NCBI RefSeq assembly: GCF_034119865.1
Contig: NZ_CP139421.1
Span: 5,558,501 to 5,622,500, forward strand
DNA length: 64,000 nt
From: Algoriphagus sp. NG3
Lineage (GTDB): Bacteria > Bacteroidota > Bacteroidia > Cytophagales > Cyclobacteriaceae
Direction: 5' to 3'
The notes under the pieces were generated by a model. The model was not told the origin of the DNA, did not search any database, and was given only the letters and a program-made list of their open reading frames with translations. The first letter of the stretch is position 1. The number at the start of each line of letters is the position of its first letter. Positions 17,962 to 27,311 of the stretch are shown here, piece by piece. Both the position numbers and the translations under genes were made by a program.

Positions 17962-18447
17962 TCATGCATAGAGGTGATGAGTCGCAATCAACTGTGATAA
18001 GAAACGATCTACAGCTTCATCCAGAATTGTGTAGATTTCCTCAAAACCCTCTTGGCCACCATAGTAAGGGTCGGGGACGGACATGCCTTGTGATTCAGTC
18101 ACAAAATCACGCATTAGAAAGATTTCTTTCTCTCCAAATCCATATCTGACCTTCAGATTGTTCAGGTTTCTCAGGTTGTGGTCGTCCATAGCCAGGATAT
18201 ATTCGAAATCCCTAAAGTCTGTACGGTTTACCTGTCTTCCTCGGTGATTAAGGGGTAGATTATATTTAGCTGCGCATTTTACTGTCCGCTCATCTGGTAA
18301 TTCGCCTATGTGGAAATCAGAGGTTCCGGCACTGTCACATTTAAATTGTGCCTCCATTCCCGCTACTTTTACCTTGCTGTTGAAAATAGCTTCGGCGAGA
18401 GGAGAGCGACATATATTGCCAAGACAAACAAATAAAACTCGAATCAT
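17962..18447 (-). CDS. Low-molecular-weight protein-tyrosine phosphatase
   Basis: The 161-residue cytoplasmic phosphatase has the complete catalytic loop CLGNICRS at residues 8-15 (nucleophile Cys8, Arg14) and the general acid in SVPDPYYGG (Asp126). The family length is 150-165 residues. The target could be tyrosine-phosphorylated proteins, as with capsule-linked Wzb, but no kinase is nearby. In related genomes such genes often precede a fructosamine kinase gene, and a fragment of one lies directly downstream here. Confidence 0.92.
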   Translation of the reverse strand: MIRVLFVCLGNICRSPLAEAIFNSKVKVAGMEAQFKCDSAGTSDFHIGELPDERTVKCAAKYNLPLNHRGRQVNRTDFRDFEYILAMDDHNLRNLNNLKVRYGFGEKEIFLMRDFVTESQGMSVPDPYYGGQEGFEEIYTILDEAVDRFLSQLIATHHLYA

Positions 18448-18643
18448 AATATTATTTAAACTCTGGACTTAACAATCAATTTAAAAATCGAGGGTTTTGA
18501 AAGTACTTAATTTTAAGAGGAAATACACGGCTGAGTTTGGGTTTTTTTAACTAATATTCCAAAAACCTGTATTTTAATATCCCGTCACTTAAGGGATTAC
18601 CTGTAGGTAAAACTATTTCCATTCAAATGGCTATTTTTGGCGG

Positions 18644-19894
18644 ATGAAATGGATTTATAGAATTACAGTATTTTTTGCCCGTATAGTTATATTCCTTGGC
18701 GGGCTCCTGATCCCCAAAATTAGGCATTTCTCCGCTGGCAGAAAAAATCTATTTCAAAGAATTGTAGCCTTTAGAAACAGCAACCCCGGAGAATTGGCTT
18801 GGTTTCATGTAGCTTCCCTAGGCGAATATGAGCAGGCAAGGCCTGTGATGGCAGAGCTGAAGCGTGTAAAACCTGAGCTTCTTATAGCGGTAAGTTTTTT
18901 CAGTCCTTCGGGATTTGACCATGTGATCAAAAAAACTCAGCCTGAGGTGGATTTTGTCACTTATTTACCGCTTGATAGCAAGAGGAAGGCACAGCGATTT
19001 GTAAAAAGTTTGAGGCCAAGTCTGGTGTTCTTTGTCAAATACGATTTGTGGTACCATCATATCTGCGCTATAAAATCAGAGAGAATCCCACTCTTTCTGT
19101 TCTCAGCCTCATTTCGTCCAGATCAGCCCTATTTTCGGAGAAATGGATTTTTCAGAAGCATTTTATTTCAATTCGATTATATTTTCACCCAAAATCAAAG
19201 GACGCTAGAGTTGTTGGATTCGATCAACTACCGGACTGCCAGTTTGGCCGGGGACACTAGATTTGACCGGGTGGTGGAAACAGCGAAAAATCATAAAGAA
19301 TATCCAGAAATGACTGATTGGGTCGGAAATAAACCAACGGTAGTTGCCGGATCTGTTTGGGAAGAAGATATGGGTCTACTTATTCCACTGATGAATACGA
19401 AGTCCGGGTATAGATGGATTATAGCTCCGCATGATTTGAATCCTGAGCCTATGAATCGATGGGCAGAAGAGCTCAATCTGTCGGTGGTCAGGTATTCCCA
19501 GTGGGATTCCGACTCAAATCCTGATGTGATTTTTATTGATAATATAGGAATGCTGAGTTCCTTATACCAATTTGCCAGAGTAGCTTATGTAGGCGGTGCC
19601 ATGGGTAAGGGTTTGCATAATATTCTGGAACCATTGGGTTTTGGGATTCCTGTGATATTCGGGAAATTGAGAAAGACAGCAAAATTCCCTGAATCTGCTG
19701 AAAGCCAATTGAATGGATGTGGATTTGAAGTGGAAGATGTTGATAGTCTGATGCAGGTTTTTGAAAGGCTGGAAAATCCCCACTTCTATGAGAAAAGTAA
19801 AAAAGCTGCAAGCAAGTGGGTAAAAATGAATGAAGGAGCTGCTAGCAAAATCATCAAAAAGGTGGAAGGGCTGATTTCAGATTTATTAAACTGA
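18644..19894 (+). CDS. waaA: 3-deoxy-D-manno-octulosonic acid (Kdo) transferase
   Basis: The 416-residue GT30 enzyme adds Kdo to lipid A precursor on the cytoplasmic face of the inner membrane. It has the N-terminal membrane anchor (about residues 5-25), then the signatures WFHVASLGEYEQARPV, KYDLWYHHI, SASFRPDQPYF and VAGSVWEED, and the C-terminal VGGAMGKGLHNILEPLGFGIPVIFG donor-binding region. It confirms a Gram-negative lipid A core. The gene starts a run of rightward housekeeping genes. Confidence 0.95.
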   Translation: MKWIYRITVFFARIVIFLGGLLIPKIRHFSAGRKNLFQRIVAFRNSNPGELAWFHVASLGEYEQARPVMAELKRVKPELLIAVSFFSPSGFDHVIKKTQPEVDFVTYLPLDSKRKAQRFVKSLRPSLVFFVKYDLWYHHICAIKSERIPLFLFSASFRPDQPYFRRNGFFRSILFQFDYIFTQNQRTLELLDSINYRTASLAGDTRFDRVVETAKNHKEYPEMTDWVGNKPTVVAGSVWEEDMGLLIPLMNTKSGYRWIIAPHDLNPEPMNRWAEELNLSVVRYSQWDSDSNPDVIFIDNIGMLSSLYQFARVAYVGGAMGKGLHNILEPLGFGIPVIFGKLRKTAKFPESAESQLNGCGFEVEDVDSLMQVFERLENPHFYEKSKKAASKWVKMNEGAASKIIKKVEGLISDLLN

Positions 19895-19970
19895 GGTTGT
19901 ATTTTTCCTGCCTGAAAATGGATACAGTGCTCGTGAGATAGAATATGATAAATGAGAAAATTATAATCCT

Positions 19971-20894
19971 ATGATAGGAAGGGTGATAAAATCCACTGGG
20001 AGCTGGTATCTGGTACAGGCTGGGGATGAAGTTGTTTCCTCCAGATTGAAAGGGAAATTCAAGCAAGGTGACCTGAAGCTGACTAATCCTATTGCAGTGG
20101 GTGATTGGGTAGAGCTGGATAAGGAGCTAAACCAGGAGACAGCAGTGATCTCTGAGATATTGCCCCGGGAGAATTATGTGATCCGTAAGTCTACCAGAAA
20201 GCAACATTTTTCCCATATCATAGCGAGCAATCTGGATCAGGCTATGCTTGTGATCACGATGAAAAGTCCGAGAACTTCTCTGGGATTTATAGATAGGTTT
20301 TTGGTTAGCACGGAAAGTTTTAGGATTCCCGCCATATTGGTTGTGAACAAGATGGATGAGCTATCCGGGGAAAAAGCTGAGGATTGGCTGTTGGATATCC
20401 ATGAGATCTATGAGCCCCTGGGGTATAAAGTGATGGAAGTGTCTGCTTTAAAAGAGGAAAATTTAAAAGAAAAATTCAAGTCTGTCTTAGCAGGGAAATC
20501 CACACTGATTTCCGGACACTCAGGAGTGGGTAAGTCTACTTTGCTCAATGCTCTGGTGCCGCAGGCTTCGCAGCATACCAAAGAGGTTTCCGGCTTTACT
20601 TCCAAAGGAGTCCATACCACTACATTTGCAGAACTTTTTGCATTGGAAGGCGGTGGTGATCTGATCGATACTCCTGGTATCAAAGAATTTGGAATATTGG
20701 ATATTGAGGACAATGAACTTTCCCATTATTTTCCTGAAATGAGAAAATACCTGGGGCAGTGCAAGTATAACAACTGTCAGCATGTCAATGAACCTGGATG
20801 TGTGGTATTGGAAAAAGTTGAAGCTGGATACATACATCCTTACCGCTATGAAAGCTATTTGAATATTCTTAATGAAGAAGATGATTATAGATAA
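19971..20894 (+). CDS. rsgA: Ribosome small-subunit biogenesis GTPase RsgA
   Basis: The 307-residue circularly permuted GTPase has an OB-fold N-terminus (IGRVIKSTGSWYLV), the G4 motif NKMDE at 126-130 before the G1 loop GHSGVGKST at 182-190, then the G3 motif DTPGIKEFG. The C-terminal zinc knuckle is seen as C-x5-C-x-H-x5-C in CKYNNCQHVNEPGC. It acts in late 30S maturation. Confidence 0.96.
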   Translation: MIGRVIKSTGSWYLVQAGDEVVSSRLKGKFKQGDLKLTNPIAVGDWVELDKELNQETAVISEILPRENYVIRKSTRKQHFSHIIASNLDQAMLVITMKSPRTSLGFIDRFLVSTESFRIPAILVVNKMDELSGEKAEDWLLDIHEIYEPLGYKVMEVSALKEENLKEKFKSVLAGKSTLISGHSGVGKSTLLNALVPQASQHTKEVSGFTSKGVHTTTFAELFALEGGGDLIDTPGIKEFGILDIEDNELSHYFPEMRKYLGQCKYNNCQHVNEPGCVVLEKVEAGYIHPYRYESYLNILNEEDDYR

Positions 20895-20956
20895 GCATTT
20901 CAAGGGATTTTGAATCCAAGCAGATTTGGCCTAATTTTCATTTTTGATAAAAAGAC

Positions 20957-21448
20957 ATGAGCGAAGTACTCAACCACGAACAGATAAAGAAGAAAATCAC
21001 CCGGATGGCCTATGAGATCTATGAGCGGAATCTCAACTCAAAAGCTATCGTGTTTGCCGGGATTTCCGGAATGGGCAAAACATTAGCCCATTTACTGGTC
21101 ACAGAACTCAAAGCAATTTCTCCCCTAGTCATAGAGCAGACTGAAGTCATCATAGACAAAGCACATTTGGCTACTGAAGAGGTACAGCTTACTTCAGAAA
21201 TCGACCTACAAGGAAAAACCTTGATTTTGGTAGATGACGTACTTAATACCGGGAAAACATTGGTTTATGCCATGAAGCCATTTTTGGATGAAGAGCTTTA
21301 TAGAATGGAAATAGCCGTTCTGGTCAACCGTAGCCATGGACTCTTTCCTATCCGTCCTGACTACACAGGCTTTGAACTCTCTACTACACTTAATGAACAC
21401 ATCAAAGTAGATTTCTCTGGAGAAAAATTTTCTGCTTATCTACATTAA
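20957..21448 (+). CDS. Phosphoribosyltransferase family protein (PyrR-like)
   Basis: The 163-residue protein has the type I PRTase fold with the PRPP loop [13 protein letters not shown] at residues 89-101 and the basic segment [18 protein letters not shown] near the end, much as in PyrR. PyrR proteins combine weak uracil phosphoribosyltransferase activity with pyrimidine-gene control in Firmicutes; in Bacteroidota such homologues have no proven role. No pyrimidine gene adjoins it; pyrC is 6 kb away. It is followed after 5 bases by panB, which suggests one transcript. Confidence 0.75.
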   Translation: MSEVLNHEQIKKKITRMAYEIYERNLNSKAIVFAGISGMGKTLAHLLVTELKAISPLVIEQTEVIIDKAHLATEEVQLTSEIDLQGKTLILVDDVLNTGKTLVYAMKPFLDEELYRMEIAVLVNRSHGLFPIRPDYTGFELSTTLNEHIKVDFSGEKFSAYLH

Positions 21449-21453
21449 TTACT

Positions 21454-22275
21454 ATGTCTGTACACTCGTCTGCAAACGTCAAAAGGATCACTACGCATAT
21501 TCTTCAGGAAATGAAGGATCGTGGTGAAAAGATCTCCATGCTCACGGCCTACGATTATTCGATGGCAAAAATCGTGGATGCGTCTGGGATTGATATCATT
21601 CTGGTAGGGGATTCGGCTTCTAATGTGATGGCTGGTCATGAGACCACCCTGCCTATTACCATGGATCAGATGATATATCATGCCTCTGCGGTGGTGAGGG
21701 CAGTGAGTAGATCTTTTGTAGTGGTGGACATTCCGTTTGGCAGCTATCAAGGCAACAGCTCTGAAGCGTTACGGTCGGCCATACGGATTATGAAGGAATC
21801 TGGAGCCCATGCTGTGAAGGTAGAGGGAGGAGCGGAGATCAGGGAGTCTGTCGCCAGGATACTCAGTGCCGGTGTGCCTGTGATGGGACACTTAGGCTTG
21901 ACACCCCAGTCCATCTATAAATTTGGAACCTATACCGTAAGGGCAAAAGAAGATACAGAAGCTTCAAAACTTCTGGAGGATGCCAAATTGTTGGAGGAGT
22001 TGGGTTGCTTTGCGATAGTGGTAGAAAAGATCCCCGCTGACTTGGCCAGGAAAGTGGCAGAAGCAGTGTCTATTCCTATTATAGGAATCGGAGCAGGAGG
22101 TGGAGTAGATGGACAGGTGCTGGTAGTGCATGATATGCTGGGGATTACCCAAGAGTTCAAACCTAGGTTTTTACGGCAATATGCTGATCTCGAAGGGGTA
22201 ATGATGGGTGCTTTTACCCAGTATATTAAAGATGTAAAAAGTCAGGACTTCCCTAATGAAAAAGAGAGTTACTAA
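21454..22275 (+). CDS. panB: 3-methyl-2-oxobutanoate hydroxymethyltransferase
   Basis: The 273-residue enzyme makes ketopantoate, the first step toward pantothenate and coenzyme A. Signatures are [40 protein letters not shown] (with the metal-binding aspartate), [15 protein letters not shown] and [20 protein letters not shown]. The protein is full length, decameric in known homologues, and cytoplasmic. A hairpin terminator lies about 80 bases downstream. Confidence 0.96.
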   Translation: MSVHSSANVKRITTHILQEMKDRGEKISMLTAYDYSMAKIVDASGIDIILVGDSASNVMAGHETTLPITMDQMIYHASAVVRAVSRSFVVVDIPFGSYQGNSSEALRSAIRIMKESGAHAVKVEGGAEIRESVARILSAGVPVMGHLGLTPQSIYKFGTYTVRAKEDTEASKLLEDAKLLEELGCFAIVVEKIPADLARKVAEAVSIPIIGIGAGGGVDGQVLVVHDMLGITQEFKPRFLRQYADLEGVMMGAFTQYIKDVKSQDFPNEKESY

Positions 22276-22352
22276 TTCGAATCTGAGTAGCGCTTGCTTT
22301 TTCGGCACCGCTTCAGCCTCTCTCATTAAATAATAAGAATTTGTATTCAAAC

Positions 22353-22386
22353 ATACAGCCCAGGAGTTTTAACCCCTGGGCTGTAT
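22353..22386. terminator. Bidirectional hairpin terminator
   Basis: ATACAGCCCAGG (22353-22364) and its perfect complement CCTGGGCTGTAT (22375-22386) form a 12-bp stem between the convergent panB and GH57 genes. The loop is AT-rich; the flanking T-tract is poor. Confidence 0.65.
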
Positions 22387-22406
22387 CAGTATATTCTTAT
22401 TTAATG

Positions 22407-23609
22407 CTAAACTGCCTGAGTGGATTTTTCCTTCACCCGCATCATAAAGTCACTAAGTACATTCATGTAGTTGATAAAAGCATCGTAAGGAGAGTCATAC
22501 GGGCTGAAATAGGAGTGTATATCTCCATCCGAAAAGAATTTGGTACACATATAATAGAAGTGATCCGAGGTTTGTAAATACTTCCAGTCCCGCTGGATTT
22601 CTTCGTCTTCGATAGCATTGACTAATTTTTCCAATTCGTATAATCTGTCAAACGCCTCGTCTTGAAGGTCATTTCCTAGCCAGGCGGTAAGATCCCTTTC
22701 TTCATCTGCCCAAGAAATAGGAATTGGCACATGGATTTTCCCGACCGGAGCTACTTTTGAAGCTGTTTCCGAAGGGGTAGAAAAGCCGAAATTTGTCTGG
22801 GTAAAGACGGCTTCCGGCAGGTGTTTCATAAATTCAAAAATCCCGGTTTCAGACCACTGATGTTCCCCAAAAGTCTCATAATCCATAAATAGATTAAGTG
22901 TTTCTTCTTCTTTCGGTATGTCATTTATCCATTTGATAAACTTTTCTGTGGTCAGCGGATAATCGTCCCAGGCTTTATTTCCAAATCTAAAAGCAATATC
23001 ATCACTTAACTGGAAGTTTTTTAGTAGGATCTTCAATTTAGGTTCAATGCTGTTCACATAGACATAGTTGGGGCTTTTCCATCCCAAAATATGCTTGGCG
23101 CCCTCTGTTAGCATAGCATCGTAGCCCATTTCTGCTACCATGGCTCCGATCTGATCCGAATAAATCAATTCTGTGTTTCGGAATACCTTGGGAGTATATC
23201 CGTTGAAGAGTTCCTTGATTTTAGCCTGATGCCTATACACGAGATTTTTAAATTCATCCCTGCTTTTCAAAGAAGCAAGTGAGTGGGAGTAGGTCTCATT
23301 GAGTAATTCTACATGACCGGTTGCCACGAGTTTCTGAAAGCTCTCCAATACGTCTGGAGCATAAGCCTCCATCTGATCCATAAAGGTTCCTGATATAGAG
23401 AAGCTGACTTTAAAAGCGCCATTGTATTTGTTGATCAGCTCAAGCAGAAGCGAGTTCATCGGCAAGTAGCATTTTTGGGCTACTTTTCGCATAATACTAC
23501 GGTTTGAAAAATCATCCCAATAATGGTGATCTTCTCCTATGTCAAAAAAGCGGTACGGCTTTAGACGGTATGGCTGATGGACCTGAAAATAAAAGCAGAT
23601 ATTTCTCAT
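22407..23609 (-). CDS. GH57 family alpha-amylase / glucan-acting enzyme
   Basis: The 400-residue protein shows the GH57 conserved regions: FYFQVHQPYR near the start, SISGTFMDQM, GHVELLNETYSHS, FRNTELIYSD with the catalytic nucleophile Glu147, and FMDYETFGEHQW with the acid/base Asp243. GH57 enzymes cleave or transfer alpha-1,4-glucan. There is no signal peptide, so it acts in the cytoplasm on glycogen-like polymer. It is the last gene of a three-gene leftward operon, overlapping the glucosyltransferase gene by four bases. Confidence 0.92.
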   Translation of the reverse strand: MRNICFYFQVHQPYRLKPYRFFDIGEDHHYWDDFSNRSIMRKVAQKCYLPMNSLLLELINKYNGAFKVSFSISGTFMDQMEAYAPDVLESFQKLVATGHVELLNETYSHSLASLKSRDEFKNLVYRHQAKIKELFNGYTPKVFRNTELIYSDQIGAMVAEMGYDAMLTEGAKHILGWKSPNYVYVNSIEPKLKILLKNFQLSDDIAFRFGNKAWDDYPLTTEKFIKWINDIPKEEETLNLFMDYETFGEHQWSETGIFEFMKHLPEAVFTQTNFGFSTPSETASKVAPVGKIHVPIPISWADEERDLTAWLGNDLQDEAFDRLYELEKLVNAIEDEEIQRDWKYLQTSDHFYYMCTKFFSDGDIHSYFSPYDSPYDAFINYMNVLSDFMMRVKEKSTQAV

Positions 23610-24892
23610 GGTGTCTTTTGTAGTGTTTTATGGTATACTGTGACGAGTTTTTCGGCCACATGCTCCCATTTCAATTTTTTCAATTCTTCAGTTCCTAGCT
23701 CTTTGAACATTTTGGAAATACCATCATAGTGAAGTAAGGCAAAAATGGCATCTGCCATAGAGTCAATATCCCAAAAGTCAATTTTTATAGCATTATTCAA
23801 TACCTCAGCGACTCCGGATTGCTTGGAAATGATCACTGGGGTATTATGTCTTACAGCTTCCAAGGGAGATATCCCAAAAGGTTCTGAAACAGAAGGCATC
23901 ACATACACATCGGATATGGCATACATGTGATCCACATCATCGCCTTTGAGGAATCCGGTGAAGTGAAATTTCGTGCCCATTCGTAGTTCGGCCACCCGAT
24001 CGATCATACGGTTTAATAAATCGCCGTTTCCAGCCATCACAAAACGTACATTTGGATCACGTTCTATGACCTTTTTGGCAGCTTCTACAAAGTACTCAGG
24101 GCCTTTTTGAAAAGTGATTCTTCCCAGAAAGGTGACGATCTTTTCCGGGACTTTTTTCTGGTAGCTGGACTTGATGATACTCGCATCCAATACAGCATTG
24201 TGAAGTACTGTGATTTTATGTGCCGGAACTCCGTATTTATTGATGATGATATTTTTTGTGAGTTGACTTACCGCTACAATATGGTCAGCGGCATGCATTC
24301 CTGATCTTTCTATATCATACACGACCTGATTCACAGATTCTCCAGATCGGTCAAATTCCGTGGCATGGACATGGGCTACCAGCGGTTTGCCGCTGATTTC
24401 TTTGGCAGCGATGCCCGCAGGAAATGAAAGCCAGTCGTGAGCATGGATAATGTCATGGGCTTTGTTTTTGGCGATGTGGGCTGCAACCAACGCATACCGC
24501 GACACCTCCATCATAAGGTCTTTTCCGTATTTTCCGCTAAATTCAAATTTGTTCGAAAACACACTTTCATCCACATCCGTCCTGTCGTGGATCGAGTAGT
24601 CGGTGTATTTTTTGAATTCATCAGGGCCTAGGTAAGGAACCAGGAAACTACTCACTTCCAAGTAGGTGAGGTTTTTCCAGAATTTTTTGAACCGCTTTTC
24701 ACGATAATCTATGGTGACGTCACTGGCATTGACAAAATCGGCAAGTGGTTCCTCGTCGCCCCATAGCTTAGGTACTACAAATATGATGTCTTGGTTATGA
24801 TGAGCCATCCCTTTGACCAGGCCATAACATGCTGTCCCAAGACCTCCCGAAATATGTGGTGGGAATTCCCACCCAAACATTAGCACCTTCAT
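23606..24892 (-). CDS. GT4-family glycosyltransferase, probable glycogen synthase-like
   Basis: The 428-residue GT-B protein starts MKVLMFGWEFPPHISGGLGT, the donor-loop form found in starch/glycogen synthase-like and MalP-linked transferases, and has the C-terminal EPFGISPLEAVRHNTPVI motif with the catalytic-site Glu pair of GT4 retaining enzymes. Position between a glycogen debranching enzyme and a GH57 amylase, with overlapping or nearly overlapping frames, points to alpha-glucan elongation in the cytoplasm. Use of UDP- or ADP-glucose cannot be told from sequence alone. Confidence 0.85.
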   Translation of the reverse strand: MKVLMFGWEFPPHISGGLGTACYGLVKGMAHHNQDIIFVVPKLWGDEEPLADFVNASDVTIDYREKRFKKFWKNLTYLEVSSFLVPYLGPDEFKKYTDYSIHDRTDVDESVFSNKFEFSGKYGKDLMMEVSRYALVAAHIAKNKAHDIIHAHDWLSFPAGIAAKEISGKPLVAHVHATEFDRSGESVNQVVYDIERSGMHAADHIVAVSQLTKNIIINKYGVPAHKITVLHNAVLDASIIKSSYQKKVPEKIVTFLGRITFQKGPEYFVEAAKKVIERDPNVRFVMAGNGDLLNRMIDRVAELRMGTKFHFTGFLKGDDVDHMYAISDVYVMPSVSEPFGISPLEAVRHNTPVIISKQSGVAEVLNNAIKIDFWDIDSMADAIFALLHYDGISKMFKELGTEELKKLKWEHVAEKLVTVYHKTLQKTP

Positions 24893-24901
24893 AAAAATCG
24901 T

Positions 24902-26818
24902 TTATATCTTATTGACCAAATCCATCATTCTAAGTAATTCTGAAACGCTCCACGCCTGGGAAATTGCGCCTTTTGGGCGATGGGGAGGATCTCCATCATA
25001 AATCTCAGCCACTGCACCTACTCCATACTGGGTCATCACTCCGTCAAATCCCTGAACGATTTTATTCATGAAATTTGCAGACGATTTACCATGAAGCCTA
25101 ATATATCCTTCTACAAAATGACCTAGTGGCCAGACCCAGACAGTTCCATTGTGGTAAGCCTCATCTCTGCTGATCTGATCCCCGAAATAATATCCTTTGT
25201 ACCCAGGGTCGTCGGGAGATAGAGAACGCATTCCTCGTGTGGTGAGTAACTTTGCCTTGGCAGTTTCCAGTACCTGATCACACTTCTCCTCGCTCAGCAT
25301 GCAGTAAGGTAATGAAGTGGCAAAAATCATATTCGGCCGGATCGACCAGTCTTTTTCATCTCCATTGATACAGTCTGCTAAGTGCCCATGCTCATCAGAC
25401 CAGAATTCAGGCTCGAAGCTTTCTTTGATTTTAGATGCGTATTGCTGTATTTCTTCATCCCCTGTCAATTCATGGTAGAAGCAAAGTGCATTATACCAAA
25501 GCGCCTGGATTTCTACGGGGCAGCCGGCACGCTGGGTGACAGGGCCGTCTGGTGTCACCGCATCCATCCATGTCAGGGCTTTTCCTTCTTCACCGCCATA
25601 TACCAGTCCGTTTTCCTGTACATGTATGTTGAATTCGGTGCCATTGATATAGCCATCAATGATTCCTTTCATTTTATCAAGGTATCTATCGGTGATAGTC
25701 TTACTGTCGCGGGTATAAATTATATACTGTTGTAGTGCCCAGAAATACCAAAGAGGGGCATCTATAGAGTTCATATTTGTGGTGACTCCACTACCTACAT
25801 TTGGGAAAAGAGGGCCTTTCATATCACGCGACATGGTGTCCATGATATCCAGAAAAGTCTGGGAATCACCTATGGCCAGCGTAAGGCCAGGAGCGGCGAC
25901 AAAGGTGTCTCTTCCCCACCAGCCAAACCAAGGATATCCGGCAATTACTCTAGTATCTCCGTCTCTTTTTCTAAGAAACTGACCAGCAGAGTTTTTGAGG
26001 CAATTAAGGAAGTTGCTGCGGGGGATTCTTCTGGCTATTTCTTTTTCGAATGCGCTCTCTCTGGTCTTTGGATCTGCTTCAGTCAATCCGGCTGAAAATA
26101 TAACTGACTCCCCTTTTTTGATATCAAACTCAAAATAGCCTGGTACATATAGGTCTTCCTGATAATCATACCCCCGCTCCCGCTCTAGAATGTATTCTAT
26201 ATTGTAATACCAATCCGGTGCCGGGACAAATTCCACTTTCTTGGAAACTTGTAGGTATAGCGGATCATAGGCTTCATACAGGTGGAAAATCGCGCCATTT
26301 GAAGTCTTTTTATATTTCTTGTTTATATGGGTATTCGCTTTGGACAAATCATGAAACCCCCGGAAAGCCAAAAAGGGCTGAATACGTATCTTAGTTGGAG
26401 AATGTGCATCCAGTAAGGTATAGCGGATCATCAGCCGGTCTCTGTTCGTGTCCAATATCAATTCCTTCTGCAACAGGACCCCGCCCACTCGATACGTCAG
26501 TTTGGGAATGGGTTCAGAATCAAAATCCTCTAAGTATTTATGCCCTCGGGGGGAATAGTTCCCTGGGAATTTACTGATGCCCAAATTGAAGCTTGCCCCA
26601 TGCTGAATGACCGTTTCGTGGACTGTAGAGAGCATCACATGGTTTTGTGAGTCGATTTGAGGCTGGGGGACTACAAGAAGTCCATGGTATTTGCGGGTAT
26701 TGCAGCAGATGATGGACGTACTGGTATAAGCACCCGAACGGTTGGATCTGATGATCTCTCTTTCGAGGGAATAATTCAGATTGACTAGTTGTGTTTTATC
26801 AAAATGGATATAACTCAT
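24902..26818 (-). CDS. Glycogen debranching enzyme (amylo-alpha-1,6-glucosidase, archaeal/bacterial GDE type)
   Basis: The 638-residue protein has the N-terminal GDE domain with SNRSGAYTSTSIICCNTRKYHGLLV and the (alpha/alpha)6 C-terminal domain with GYPWFGWWGRDTFVAAPG, TRAGCPVEIQ-like QRAGCPVEIQALWYNAL, and DEAYHNGTVWVWPLGHF, which carry the expected acidic catalytic residues of this GH133-type family. It should remove alpha-1,6 branches of glycogen. It is the first gene of the operon, ending 9 bases before the transferase gene. Confidence 0.92.
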   Translation of the reverse strand: MSYIHFDKTQLVNLNYSLEREIIRSNRSGAYTSTSIICCNTRKYHGLLVVPQPQIDSQNHVMLSTVHETVIQHGASFNLGISKFPGNYSPRGHKYLEDFDSEPIPKLTYRVGGVLLQKELILDTNRDRLMIRYTLLDAHSPTKIRIQPFLAFRGFHDLSKANTHINKKYKKTSNGAIFHLYEAYDPLYLQVSKKVEFVPAPDWYYNIEYILERERGYDYQEDLYVPGYFEFDIKKGESVIFSAGLTEADPKTRESAFEKEIARRIPRSNFLNCLKNSAGQFLRKRDGDTRVIAGYPWFGWWGRDTFVAAPGLTLAIGDSQTFLDIMDTMSRDMKGPLFPNVGSGVTTNMNSIDAPLWYFWALQQYIIYTRDSKTITDRYLDKMKGIIDGYINGTEFNIHVQENGLVYGGEEGKALTWMDAVTPDGPVTQRAGCPVEIQALWYNALCFYHELTGDEEIQQYASKIKESFEPEFWSDEHGHLADCINGDEKDWSIRPNMIFATSLPYCMLSEEKCDQVLETAKAKLLTTRGMRSLSPDDPGYKGYYFGDQISRDEAYHNGTVWVWPLGHFVEGYIRLHGKSSANFMNKIVQGFDGVMTQYGVGAVAEIYDGDPPHRPKGAISQAWSVSELLRMMDLVNKI

Positions 26819-26887
26819 GCGACGAAAATTCTATGTTGTTAAAAATAGAGTTTTGCGCCGACAAGAAAAATGAAATGCAAAAAAATA

Positions 26888-26909
26888 AAGGTTATGTTTC
26901 CATAACCTT
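26888..26909 (-). terminator. Intrinsic terminator after the small gene
   Basis: AAGGTTATG (26888-26896) pairs with CATAACCTT (26901-26909), a 9-bp stem. On the minus strand it is followed by a run of T's, so it probably ends the transcript of the short gene at 26928-27068. Confidence 0.7.
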
Positions 26910-26927
26910 TTGTTTTTGTTGTGTTAA

Positions 26928-27068
26928 TCAGGAGTGAGCCGCTTCTTTTTGGATTTCTTCAAAATTTCTTAGCGACTCTTCAAATTTCATCAAATAGCTT
27001 TTCGCCATCTTAAGGTTGATGGGCTTCACTTGTGGGAATTTAGGCGAAGTTTTGAACAAAGTAAACAT
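26928..27068 (-). CDS. Small protein of 46 residues, unknown
   Basis: The frame extends upstream into the tRNA gene, but those upstream codons cannot be protein coding. A start at the ATG at 27068 gives MFTLFKTSPKFPQVKPINLK and a helical C-terminus with EESLRNFEEIQKEAAHS. No family is recognised. The frame is followed at once by a good terminator and lies between it and the tRNA terminator, which supports a small transcribed unit. Confidence 0.45.
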   Translation of the reverse strand: MFTLFKTSPKFPQVKPINLKMAKSYLMKFEESLRNFEEIQKEAAHS

Positions 27069-27133
27069 CTGAAGTTGGTTTAGTTCTGGAGGCTTTTTAT
27101 CAAATGCTGTGCCAAGACAGGCTTTATAAATAA

Positions 27134-27160
27134 CAAAGCCCCTCACTTGGAGGGGCTTTG
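27134..27160 (-). terminator. Terminator of the tRNA-His gene
   Basis: CAAAGCCCCTC (27134-27144) and GAGGGGCTTTG (27150-27160) form an 11-bp stem directly abutting the tRNA 3' end; the minus strand continues with TTATTT. Confidence 0.85.
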
Positions 27161-27235
27161 GGTGAAAGACCGGGTTCGAACCGGCGACCTCTGGATCCAC
27201 AAACCAGCGCTCTAACCAGCTGAGCTACAATCACC
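27161..27235 (-). tRNA. tRNA-His (anticodon GTG)
   Basis: Read on the minus strand, the sequence folds into a cloverleaf: extra G at position -1 and discriminator C73, both marks of tRNA-His; D arm from GCTCAG to GAGC; anticodon loop TTGTGGA with anticodon GTG; T loop TTCGAAC on a stem of GCCGG with CCGGT. Two things are odd. The acceptor strands GTGATTG and CTTTCAC leave two adjacent T-T oppositions (5:68 and 6:67), and position 31 faces 39 as T-T in the anticodon stem. CCA is not fully encoded. A terminator abuts the 3' end. Confidence 0.88.
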
Positions 27236-27311
27236 ATGTATGCATCTGGAAAGGTTTCTTCCAAATGGTCTGCAAAAGTAATAATTAAGCTGAATCAGTG
27301 CAAGCTGATAA

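Noticed and set aside
17778-17987. A 69-codon minus-strand frame overlapping the phosphatase end
   Set aside because: It is the shifted reading of the fructosamine-kinase remnant (GKWILPLADCLVG mirrors REMDLAFSRLFGG).
18632-18639. TATTTTTG as a promoter for waaA
   Set aside because: It matches the -7 consensus, but transcription would start at or after the ATG, and no -33 element is at the right distance.
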